The notes below the pieces were generated by a model. It saw nothing but the letters and a program-made list of their open reading frames with translations, was not told where the DNA came from and ran no database searches. From contig CALPPJ020000040.1 in assembly GCA_943325425.2 (NCBI GenBank), positions 1 to 8,576 on the forward strand: DNA of 8,576 bases, written 5' to 3'. Source of the DNA: Bifidobacterium breve (GTDB lineage: Bacteria > Actinomycetota > Acidimicrobiia > Acidimicrobiales > Ilumatobacteraceae). Both the position numbers and the translations under genes were made by a program. Positions 1 through 5,704 of this stretch are shown piece after piece. Each line of letters starts with the position of its first letter. The stretch's first letter is position 1.

Positions 1-790
1 AGGCCGTTTCGAGCAAATGTTCTTCAAGTGCCAACCAATGTTGATCTTCAACACCGATCGTTAAGCAGTAGTCACGAATCGTTCCGTGGGTTTCACGAAT
101 GTCAGCCAGAAGTCCCTTAATCGAATCTGGGTGGGCCGACATCAGCACTGGAGGCATAGTGGCAAAACGCTCTGCAAACTCCGGAGAAACAACCTTGGCC
201 CATTCGCGAGTCTTTTCACCAGCAAGTTCACTCATCGCGTAGTCGGCGTACACAATCTCGTCGGGCACTCCGAGGCCCGACAGCAAGAGTGCTGCGAGAA
301 GTCCAGTGCGATCTTTGCCGGCCGCGCAATGAAAAACCACTGGACCATTTTCTTGATCGCTCAAGATGCGCAATGCCTCACCTAAATAGTGACCACCTTG
401 CTGCAACATCAAGTGATATTTCGCGCGTAAGAATTCGGCCTGCTCGCCTTTCCAGTCGTGGGCCTCGTTCATATCCCACGTGCGATCAATGATTGATAGA
501 TGATGAAACTCGACGTCGTATTGATCAACCGGGAACGTTCCGCGTTCTGACAGTTCTTCAGAGGTGCGTAGATCAATCACTGTTCGCAATCCGAATGGGC
601 GCAATGCCTCAACATCTTCTGGTGTCAAGCGATACAGACCATCAGCACGAAACACCTTGCGCCATACAGTGCGACGGCCATCGTTTGTGGGGTAACCACC
701 CACATCTCGAAAGTTATGAACGGCGAACAATTCAATGAGGCGATCGGGGTGGTCAAGAAGTTCAGCAATTGCTGCAGGCGTTGGAGTCAC
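1..790 (-). CDS. Protein-tyrosine/serine phosphatase, Y_phosphatase3 type (3' end cut by window edge)
   Basis: This is a partial gene: 263 codons read without a stop from a GTG at 790 to the left edge. The product should hydrolyse phosphate esters through a cysteinyl-phosphate intermediate. The P-loop His-Cys-Ala-Ala-Gly-Lys-Asp-Arg-Thr-Gly spans residues 154-163, giving the CX5R signature with Cys155 as nucleophile and Arg161 as phosphate binder. An N-terminal NFRDVGGY block (26-33), followed by FRADGLYRLTPED (47-59) and VIDLRT (71-76), is typical of the bacterial tyrosine phosphatases related to mycobacterial PtpB/LipA. No signal peptide is visible, so it is probably cytoplasmic. GTG at 790 is the first possible start after an in-frame TAA upstream. 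There is no Shine-Dalgarno sequence, but a TACTCT -10-like element ends 6 nt before the start. The gene is divergent from hbd. The family usually has about 250-270 residues, so only a few are likely missing. The substrate is unknown. Confidence 0.9.
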   Translation of the reverse strand, partial: MTPTPAAIAELLDHPDRLIELFAVHNFRDVGGYPTNDGRRTVWRKVFRADGLYRLTPEDVEALRPFGLRTVIDLRTSEELSERGTFPVDQYDVEFHHLSIIDRTWDMNEAHDWKGEQAEFLRAKYHLMLQQGGHYLGEALRILSDQENGPVVFHCAAGKDRTGLLAALLLSGLGVPDEIVYADYAMSELAGEKTREWAKVVSPEFAERFATMPPVLMSAHPDSIKGLLADIRETHGTIRDYCLTIGVEDQHWLALEEHLLETA

Positions 791-796
791 GGCTAG

Positions 797-802
797 AGAG
801 TA
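797..802 (-). promoter_or_regulatory. Putative -10 element (TACTCT) of the phosphatase gene, leaderless arrangement
   Basis: The minus strand reads TACTCT followed by 6 nt and then the GTG start. This TAnnnT spacing would place the transcription start at or next to the start codon, giving a leaderless mRNA. No convincing -35 element is visible. The site is inferred from its position only. Confidence 0.4.
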
Positions 803-826
803 CTTGCCCCAAGTGAACGCTTGGCT

Positions 827-856
827 TTGCGATAGTTACCAATTGGTAACTATGCT
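827..856 (+). promoter_or_regulatory. Putative sigma-70-type promoter of the hbd-aat-ecm operon
   Basis: A -35-like TTGCGA at 827-832 and a -10-like TATGCT at 851-856 are separated by 18 bp. This predicts a transcription start near 863 and a leader of roughly 38 nt that includes the AGGAG ribosome binding site. The spacer coincides with the perfect palindrome at 832-853, so a protein bound there would cover both promoter elements. Confidence 0.5.
832..853. promoter_or_regulatory. Perfect 22-bp palindrome, probable operator
   Basis: The half-site ATAGTTACCAA is followed directly by its exact reverse complement, with the dyad centre between 842 and 843. There is no spacer and no mismatch over 11 bp per arm. 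It lies between the divergent phosphatase and hbd genes, within the predicted promoter spacer of hbd and about 42-63 bp upstream of the phosphatase start. Perfect dyads of this size in promoter spacers are typical sites for homodimeric helix-turn-helix repressors such as the TetR, MarR or HxlR families. No regulator gene is present in the window, so its identity is unknown. A transcriptional terminator is unlikely because there is no loop and no T-tract. Confidence 0.7.
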
Positions 857-888
857 CTTTTCGTTGTCTTGGCCATTTGGCCCATCTC

Positions 889-893
889 AGGAG
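889..893 (+). promoter_or_regulatory. Ribosome binding site AGGAG of hbd
   Basis: AGGAG lies 7 nt before the ATG at 901. It decides the start: the longer in-frame reading from TTG at 877 would put this site inside the coding sequence and has no site of its own. Confidence 0.85.
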
Positions 894-900
894 TAAACAC

Positions 901-1749
901 ATGGCTATTCAGACTGTCGGAGTTGTCGGTTCAGGAATCATGGGTTCGGGTCTTGCCGAAGTCATTGCACGTGGTGGCATGAACGTCATTGTGCGCTCAC
1001 GTAGTCAGGCCACCGCCGACGCGATGGTTGCATCTGTTGCCAAGGGTCTAACCAAGCAGGTTGAAAAAGGTCGCCTCACCGAAGATGACAAGGCTGCCAT
1101 TCTTGGACGCATCACTGCAGTCTCTGAACTCAGTGCCCTCGCCGATTGTGATCTTGTTATTGAAAGCGTTGTTGAAGATCTTGACACCAAGAAGTCTTTG
1201 TTCGTCGAACTTGATCGCATTGTGAAGCCCACTGCAATCATCGCCACCAACACATCCACGTTGCCCGTCATTGAACTCGCAATGAGCACCTCGCGTCCCG
1301 AGTTGGTGTGCGGTATTCACTTCTTTAACCCGGCCACTGCAATGCCACTCGTTGAAATCGTGCGCCCATTGTCGGCAAGCGATGCGACCATCGACACCGC
1401 TACTGCATTTGCCGAGACGTGTGGCAAGCAACCGGTACAAGTGAAAGACCGCGCCGGATTCATTGTGAATGCGTTGCTCTTCCCGTATCTCAACAACGCC
1501 ATTCGTATGCTCGAACAGGGCACCGCAAATATGGAAGACATCGACACCGCAATGAAGGGTGGCTGCAACTTCCCCATGGGACCGTTTGCATTGCTCGACC
1601 TCGTCGGCCTTGATACATCACTGTCAATTCTTGATGCGCTCTACAACGAATTCCGTGACCCCAACTACGCCGCTATGCCAACGCTGCGCCGCATGGTTGC
1701 TGCTGGCAAATTAGGTCGCAAGTCGAAGGCTGGCTTCTACAGTTACTGA
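901..1749 (+). CDS. 3-hydroxybutyryl-CoA dehydrogenase
   Basis: This 282-residue cytoplasmic enzyme interconverts acetoacetyl-CoA and 3-hydroxybutyryl-CoA, and has the usual length for short single-function family members. The N-terminal Rossmann domain opens with GxVGSGIMG (residues 7-15). The Asn-Thr-Ser motif at 117-119, His140 and Glu152 (in HFFNP...VEIVRP) and Asn190 (GFIVN) match the catalytic residues of the family. The C-terminal domain ends with the usual GRKSKAGFYSY block. After the second beta strand the sequence reads Val-Arg-Ser-Arg (31-34), where NAD-dependent enzymes usually carry an acidic residue. This suggests NADPH preference and therefore work in the reductive direction, which is an inference. 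The start at 901 is chosen for its AGGAG site. It is the first gene of an operon with aat (1-bp gap) and ecm, which fits a role feeding crotonyl-CoA into the ethylmalonyl-CoA pathway. The exact acyl-chain preference cannot be read from sequence. Confidence 0.92.
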   Translation: MAIQTVGVVGSGIMGSGLAEVIARGGMNVIVRSRSQATADAMVASVAKGLTKQVEKGRLTEDDKAAILGRITAVSELSALADCDLVIESVVEDLDTKKSLFVELDRIVKPTAIIATNTSTLPVIELAMSTSRPELVCGIHFFNPATAMPLVEIVRPLSASDATIDTATAFAETCGKQPVQVKDRAGFIVNALLFPYLNNAIRMLEQGTANMEDIDTAMKGGCNFPMGPFALLDLVGLDTSLSILDALYNEFRDPNYAAMPTLRRMVAAGKLGRKSKAGFYSY

Positions 1750-1750
1750 T

Positions 1751-2452
1751 GTGCGAGCCGTCGATGTCATGCCATGGGTGTTAACGCCCGACAACATCGG
1801 CGCGTTCACTCGCCCACAAATAGCGTTTCCTGAATCGCAATACGACTTCAGCACTGTGCCAATGGGCGACGATGACCTCGTTGCCATTGGTGCCGATCTT
1901 GAACCATCAACTTTGATCAATGCCTATTCGCATGGGCTTTTTCCGATGCCGATGAGTGCAAAGAAAATTGGTTGGTGGTGCCCAGTCTCGCGTGGGATTA
2001 TTCCGATTGACGGACTACATGTCTCACGGTCTTTGCACAAACACCTCAAGCGATTCACGATTCGAGTTGATTCATGTTTCGCGCAGGTGATGAAAGCATG
2101 TGGTGATCCCAAACGACCACACGGTTGGATCAATCTTGAATTCATTCGCGCGTATTCATACCTGCACGCCATGGGTTGGGCTCACAGTGTCGAGGTATTT
2201 CAAGACGACGAACTCGTTGGCGGCGTTTACGGCGTGCGAGTTGGAAACTTGTTTGCCGGCGAGAGCATGTTCCATACCAAGACCGACGCCTCGAAAGCTG
2301 CATTGGTTGCCCTCGTGGCATTATTAGAAGCCGCTGGCATCACACTTTTTGACGTCCAGTGGACGACACCCCACCTGACTTCGCTCGGGGCTATTGATAT
2401 CCCCCGAGTTGGCTACCTAGCTTTGCTCGCTCAGGCGCAAAATCGCGACTAG
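1751..2452 (+). CDS. aat: Leucyl/phenylalanyl-tRNA--protein transferase
   Basis: This 233-residue protein is almost exactly the length of the E. coli enzyme. Aat transfers Leu or Phe from aminoacyl-tRNA to proteins with N-terminal Arg or Lys, marking them for ClpS/ClpAP-type degradation (N-end rule). Diagnostic blocks occur in order: IGADLEP (42-48), AYSHGLFPMP (58-67), WWCPVSRGIIP (75-85), HVSRSLHK (90-97), AHSVEVF (144-150), GGVYG (157-161), GESMFHTKTDASK (170-182) and FDVQ (200-203) followed by TPHLTSLGA. Glu148, Asp201 and Gln203 fall in the conserved active-site blocks. GTG at 1751 begins one base after the hbd stop, suggesting reinitiation. An ATG at 1769 (227 residues) is an alternative, and neither has a clear ribosome binding site. 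Its place between two acyl-CoA enzymes has no obvious metabolic logic. Confidence 0.93.
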   Translation: MRAVDVMPWVLTPDNIGAFTRPQIAFPESQYDFSTVPMGDDDLVAIGADLEPSTLINAYSHGLFPMPMSAKKIGWWCPVSRGIIPIDGLHVSRSLHKHLKRFTIRVDSCFAQVMKACGDPKRPHGWINLEFIRAYSYLHAMGWAHSVEVFQDDELVGGVYGVRVGNLFAGESMFHTKTDASKAALVALVALLEAAGITLFDVQWTTPHLTSLGAIDIPRVGYLALLAQAQNRD

Positions 2453-2470
2453 CCCGACAGACTACGAACT

Positions 2471-4435
2471 ATGGCTGAATCAGCAGACAAGGGAATCCGT
2501 CGCGACGAACCGTGGTTGATGCGCACCTACTCGGGGCACTCAACAGCGCAGGCGTCAAACGAGCTCTACCGCACCAATTTGGCCAAGGGTCAGACTGGAC
2601 TCTCGATCGCTTTCGACTTACCCACACAAACGGGTTACGACCCCGACTCACCCATGGCTGCTGGTGAAGTCGGCAAAGTTGGTGTACCTGTTTCTCATCT
2701 CGGTCACATGCGCACCTTGCTCAACGGAATTCCGCCTGGGCAGATGAACACGTCGATGACGATCAACGCTCCGGCCGCTTGGATGCTCGCGCTGTACGTA
2801 GCCAATGCCGAAGAGCAAGGTGTTGCACGCGGCGCGTTGCGCGGAACTACTCAGAACGACATCGTTAAGGAATATCTCTCGCGCGGTACTTATATTTTCC
2901 CGCCAGTGCCATCACGTCGACTCATTGTTGACATGGTTGCTTGGTGTGCGAACAATGCGCCGAAGTGGAACCCCATGAATGTGTGCTCGTATCACTTACA
3001 AGAAGCTGGCGCGACACCGGTTCAAGAGATTGCTTTCTCATTAGCGAACGCTGTTGGCATTCTTGATGCCGTTCGTGATTCAGGGCAAGTACCACCCGAA
3101 CAGTTCAGTCAGGTGTTCGGCAGTATTTCGTTCTTCGTCAATGCTGGTATTCGTTTCATTGAAGAGATTTGCAAGATGCGCGCCTTCACCGAATTGTGGG
3201 ATCGCATTGGTCTTGAGCGTTACGGGGTCACCGATGAAAAGGCGCGTCGTTTCCGTTATGGCGTTCAAGTGAACTCACTTGGCCTCACCGAAGCACAACC
3301 CGAAAACAACATTCAGCGAATTGTGCTGGAAATGCTGGCGGTTTCGTTGTCTAAGAATGCGCGTGCACGTTCAATTCAGTTGCCCGCATGGAATGAAGCT
3401 CTCGGATTGCCTCGTCCATGGGATCAGCAGTGGAGCCTGCGCATGCAACAGGTTTTGGCTTTCGAAACTGACTTACTTGAATACGCCGACATCTTTGATG
3501 GTTCGACCGTTATTGAAAAGAAGACAGCCGATCTACGCGATGCCGCTTGGGCCGAGTACGAAGAGATCTTGGCAATGGGTGGTGCATTTGAATCAGTCGA
3601 CACCTTGAAGGGTCGACTCGTGAAATCAATGGCTGAACGTACCCGCCGAATTGAAAGTGGCGAACAAATTGTGGTTGGTGTGAACAGCTACACCGAGTTC
3701 GAAGAATCACCGCTTGGTGGCGAAGGAAACATCGTCAAGGTAGATCACGATGTTGAGCGTCAAATGATTGAAGATGTGGTGGCCTGGCGCGCCAAGCGCG
3801 ATGAAGCCGCAGTACAGGCCGCCCTCGCCGAATTGCGCGTTGCTGCACAAGGCAACGACAACATCATGGAACCTTCCATTGCTTTGGCGAAAGCCGGCGG
3901 AACAACTGGCGAATGGTCTGGCGCATTGCGTGAAGTATTCGGTGAATTCCGCGCACCCACTGGTGTTGCGGCTGCAGTTGGTAAGCGACCTGGCGAACTC
4001 GCCGAAGTTGCTGCCTACGTGCGCACAATTCCTGGCGGTCCACCAAAGTTGCTCGTTGCTAAGCCTGGTCTTGATGGACACTCAAATGGCGCAGAACAGA
4101 TTGCCGTAGCTGCGCGTGATGCCGGCATGGAAGTTGTGTACTCAGGTATTCGTCTGACCCCTGAACAAATTGCAGCGAGTGCTCGCGATGAAGACCCCGA
4201 TGTCATTGGCTTGTCGATTCTGTCGGGTTCACATATGGCGCTTGTGCCTGCAGTTATCGCTGAACTGAAAAAAGAAGGCGTTGACATCCCGGTTGTTGTC
4301 GGTGGAATCATTCCCGAAGAAGACCGACCGGTGTTGTTGGCCGCCGGAGTTGCTGCCGTGTACACACCAAAAGACTTTCGGTTAAGCGACATCATGCGCG
4401 ACATCGCTGAAATTGCTGCGGCGAACCGCAAATAG
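2471..4435 (+). CDS. ecm: Ethylmalonyl-CoA mutase, adenosylcobalamin-dependent
   Basis: This 654-residue single-chain mutase converts (2R)-ethylmalonyl-CoA to (2S)-methylsuccinyl-CoA, a step diagnostic of the ethylmalonyl-CoA pathway of acetyl-CoA assimilation. The substrate-binding TIM-barrel domain spans about residues 15-400. It includes PWLMRTYSGHSTA (14-26), DLPTQTGYD (49-57), MNTSMTINA (92-100) and WNPMNVCSYHLQEAGAT (166-182). The cobalamin domain lies at about 525-645, with DGHSNG at 535-540 (His537 is the expected cobalt ligand), SILSGSH (582-588) and VGGIIP (610-615). The length (about 650, not about 730) and the DLPTQTGYD...GEVGKVGVPV wording separate it from methylmalonyl-CoA mutase. 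This older meaA-type annotation is often confused with that enzyme. It begins 18 nt after aat with no strong ribosome binding site, so it is probably read from the hbd promoter. It converges on the dioxygenase-like gene with 15 bp between stop codons. The crotonyl-CoA carboxylase/reductase partner is not in the window. Confidence 0.93.
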   Translation: MAESADKGIRRDEPWLMRTYSGHSTAQASNELYRTNLAKGQTGLSIAFDLPTQTGYDPDSPMAAGEVGKVGVPVSHLGHMRTLLNGIPPGQMNTSMTINAPAAWMLALYVANAEEQGVARGALRGTTQNDIVKEYLSRGTYIFPPVPSRRLIVDMVAWCANNAPKWNPMNVCSYHLQEAGATPVQEIAFSLANAVGILDAVRDSGQVPPEQFSQVFGSISFFVNAGIRFIEEICKMRAFTELWDRIGLERYGVTDEKARRFRYGVQVNSLGLTEAQPENNIQRIVLEMLAVSLSKNARARSIQLPAWNEALGLPRPWDQQWSLRMQQVLAFETDLLEYADIFDGSTVIEKKTADLRDAAWAEYEEILAMGGAFESVDTLKGRLVKSMAERTRRIESGEQIVVGVNSYTEFEESPLGGEGNIVKVDHDVERQMIEDVVAWRAKRDEAAVQAALAELRVAAQGNDNIMEPSIALAKAGGTTGEWSGALREVFGEFRAPTGVAAAVGKRPGELAEVAAYVRTIPGGPPKLLVAKPGLDGHSNGAEQIAVAARDAGMEVVYSGIRLTPEQIAASARDEDPDVIGLSILSGSHMALVPAVIAELKKEGVDIPVVVGGIIPEEDRPVLLAAGVAAVYTPKDFRLSDIMRDIAEIAAANRK

Positions 4436-4450
4436 TTTCAGCAGTCTTGG

Positions 4451-5167
4451 TTAGACAGCGACAGGTGTTTGCGAGTCAATCCAACGCTCAAGTGTTGGGC
4501 CGCTCTCAAAACTCGTGATGAGCGCATAGCGCGGATGATTGTGGTTATGCACCACCACATGCCAAAGACGTTGTGTATCAACAACAAAACGCGAACCCCG
4601 AGGCAACGGAACTCGCCGTTCGGTTGAACGATCGGGCAAACCATCGACATCGTTGTCCATCAACAACATGTAGCTGTCGGGTTGATCAGTGAGTTCGATC
4701 CATGAGCGCACGACCCAACCTTCATTGTCGGGATTGAAACGATTGTTGTCGTCACGATGGAATGAACGAATCGCGACATCGCGTTCTTGCGGTTCAAGCT
4801 TGATGATGCGCACTCGCCCGAAGTTTGCGCCAACAGCATCAACATATTTTTTAATCGTCGGAGCCTTGGCTGCGTTTGATGTCCAGAGCGCATCCTTATC
4901 GGTCTTGCCCTTATCCCAAAAACCGCGGCAATCAAGTTCGCCATCGGCTGATGCGAGCGGTGCGAAGTTGGTGTCGCCACCGCTCTTCCAATCCATGTAT
5001 TCAAGTGATTCCCACTCGTTGCTCGGAATCTTGACGTCCATGGGTTGCAAGATAACGAAGCCATCTTTTTCCAGCGCGGGCATGCGGTAGTGCGGCGTGT
5101 GGAGTGGAATCGCGACCGACCAGTGTTCTTTGTTCGGCCAGAAGGGGGTAGTGCTGTCCGTGGTCAT
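4451..5167 (-). CDS. Non-haem Fe(II)/2-oxoglutarate dioxygenase-like protein (aspartyl/asparaginyl beta-hydroxylase-like), uncharacterised
   Basis: This 238-residue soluble protein has no signal peptide. I do not recognise a named gene. The C-terminal half looks like a double-stranded beta-helix oxygenase. A His-X-Asp pair sits at His137/Asp139 (FHRDDNNRFN), followed by strand-like WVVRSWIELTD (151-161), a SYMLLMD strand (165-171), the loop PLPRGSRFVVD (187-197), a distal His203 (RLWHVVVHN) and Arg213 ten residues later (PRYALITSF). The HxD...H...R spacing matches metal and 2-oxoglutarate binding in the aspartyl/asparaginyl hydroxylase group. The N-terminal 110 residues, with several Trp, show no family I know. 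The substrate could be a small molecule or a protein side chain. There is no Shine-Dalgarno sequence. TAGACT ends 6 nt before the ATG, so the mRNA may be leaderless. The fold call is moderately secure, while activity is inferred. Confidence 0.65.
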   Translation of the reverse strand: MTTDSTTPFWPNKEHWSVAIPLHTPHYRMPALEKDGFVILQPMDVKIPSNEWESLEYMDWKSGGDTNFAPLASADGELDCRGFWDKGKTDKDALWTSNAAKAPTIKKYVDAVGANFGRVRIIKLEPQERDVAIRSFHRDDNNRFNPDNEGWVVRSWIELTDQPDSYMLLMDNDVDGLPDRSTERRVPLPRGSRFVVDTQRLWHVVVHNHNHPRYALITSFESGPTLERWIDSQTPVAV

Positions 5168-5173
5168 AGTTTC

Positions 5174-5179
5174 AGTCTA
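5174..5179 (-). promoter_or_regulatory. Putative -10 element (TAGACT) of the dioxygenase-like gene
   Basis: On the minus strand TAGACT is followed by 6 nt and then the ATG at 5167. This fits a leaderless transcript, and no ribosome binding site is present. No -35 element is evident. It lies in the 60-bp gap after the LysM lipoprotein gene, so the downstream gene may have its own promoter. Confidence 0.4.
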
Positions 5180-5227
5180 TGAATCGCCACGAAAGCATTC
5201 AGGGCACTAGGTCATAACCCTGCAGGG

Positions 5228-5617
5228 TCAGGGTGCCATTGTTGTTGAAGCGCCTGATGTCGGTGCAGCGGTGGTGGCAACAGCGGTTGTTGTGGGAGCC
5301 GTGCCGTTACCGGGAATCGCCAACTTTTGTCCTGCCTGGATGGCATCGGCATTAGGCAGACCGTTGGCGGCGACGATGTCGGCAACCGTGACGCCGAATG
5401 ATGCGGCGATAGCTGAAAGGGTGTCACCTTGTTGAATTGTGTAGAACTCTGGGTTCGCAGCAAGTGTGCTCGTAGTTTCAAGCGGAATCGTCGTGGTCGA
5501 TTCAGCGACCAGAACTGGCAAGGTCTCGGCAACTGTGACGTCGTCCCCTCCGCATGCACTGACCAACGAAATCAAACCAGAAAGGGCTACAACGCTGACG
5601 ACTCGACGACTGTTCAC
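5228..5617 (-). CDS. Small LysM-domain lipoprotein
   Basis: This 129-residue precursor has three parts. First is an N-terminal lipoprotein signal: positively charged MNSRR, a hydrophobic stretch to residue 19, and the lipobox Val-Ser-Ala-Cys with Cys22 as the lipidation site, followed by GGDD. Next is a Thr-rich linker (about 28-55). Then comes one LysM domain at about residues 58-102 (FYTIQQGDTLSAIAASFGV...IQAGQKLAIP), which normally binds N-acetylglucosamine-containing cell-wall glycan. The C-terminal 27 residues are almost only Thr, Ala, Pro, Ser and Gly, resembling a disordered wall-spanning tail. There is no catalytic domain, so it is likely an anchored wall-binding or scaffold protein rather than a hydrolase. 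The start is GTG at 5617 with no Shine-Dalgarno sequence, and TACGCT lies 8 nt upstream. The specific role is unknown. Confidence 0.85.
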   Translation of the reverse strand: MNSRRVVSVVALSGLISLVSACGGDDVTVAETLPVLVAESTTTIPLETTSTLAANPEFYTIQQGDTLSAIAASFGVTVADIVAANGLPNADAIQAGQKLAIPGNGTAPTTTAVATTAAPTSGASTTMAP

Positions 5618-5625
5618 AAGTTCAC

Positions 5626-5631
5626 AGCGTA
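5626..5631 (-). promoter_or_regulatory. Putative -10 element (TACGCT) of the LysM lipoprotein gene
   Basis: TACGCT on the minus strand ends 8 nt before the GTG start at 5617. The spacing fits a leaderless or near-leaderless transcript. No -35 element can be recognised; the region just upstream is the inverted repeat at 5640-5682. Confidence 0.35.
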
Positions 5632-5639
5632 ATGGGATT

Positions 5640-5682
5640 CTGGTGAGAAATATTCTCTATATCCAGTGATTTTCCTCACCAG
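5640..5682. repeat. Inverted repeat, 8-bp perfect arms, between prenyl synthase and LysM gene
   Basis: CTGGTGAG at 5640-5647 and its exact complement CTCACCAG at 5675-5682 flank 27 nt. AAAT (5648-5651) and ATTT (5669-5672) can extend the stem past a two-base bulge. There is no T-tract after the stem in either direction, so it is not a standard intrinsic terminator. It sits just upstream of the predicted LysM promoter and just after the prenyl synthase, so it could be a weak terminator, an mRNA 3'-end stem or an operator. Confidence 0.45.
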
Positions 5683-5685
5683 TTA

Positions 5686-5704
5686 CACACGGAAATCACG
5701 TGTG
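5686..5704 (-). terminator. Short hairpin overlapping the stop of the prenyl synthase, possible terminator stem
   Basis: On the minus strand CACACG and CGTGTG form a 6-bp stem around a 7-nt loop that includes the TGA stop codon. There is no following T-run, so Rho-independent termination is doubtful. Together with the inverted repeat next to it, it may mark the 3' end of the xseA-xseB-prenyl synthase transcript. Confidence 0.25.

Noticed and set aside
86..738. Three short plus-strand open frames (99, 67 and 81 codons)
   Set aside because: They lie opposite the phosphatase coding sequence, which has clear family motifs on the minus strand. Their translations show no recognisable pattern and no ribosome binding sites.
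877..900. Longer TTG-started version of hbd
   Set aside because: It would place the good AGGAG site inside the gene and add eight residues before the conserved nucleotide-binding strand. The ATG at 901 is better supported.
1048..1440. 130-codon minus-strand frame inside hbd
   Set aside because: It is antisense to a complete, well-conserved dehydrogenase and has no recognisable features.
4015..4431. 138-codon minus-strand frame inside ecm
   Set aside because: It is an antisense shadow of the cobalamin-binding domain with Ser/Ala/Arg-rich composition and no known motif. The sense frame carries DGHSNG and the other cobalamin motifs.
2471..4435. Methylmalonyl-CoA mutase as the identity of this mutase
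   Set aside because: The single 654-residue chain and the wording of the substrate-binding motifs fit ethylmalonyl-CoA mutase better than the longer or two-subunit methylmalonyl-CoA enzyme.
4436..4450. Terminator between the convergent ecm and dioxygenase-like genes
   Set aside because: Only 15 bp separate the stop codons and no hairpin or T-run is visible there.
4689..5090. 133-codon plus-strand frame opposite the dioxygenase-like gene
   Set aside because: Its translation is Ser-rich without motifs. The minus-strand frame has a coherent HxD...H...R pattern, and a minus-strand gene fits the surrounding gene direction.
5217..5228. 12-bp palindrome ACCCTGCAGGGT at the end of the LysM gene, considered as terminator
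   Set aside because: It has no loop and no T-tract and overlaps the stop codon of the LysM gene. A 12-bp palindrome at this position is not strong evidence of function.
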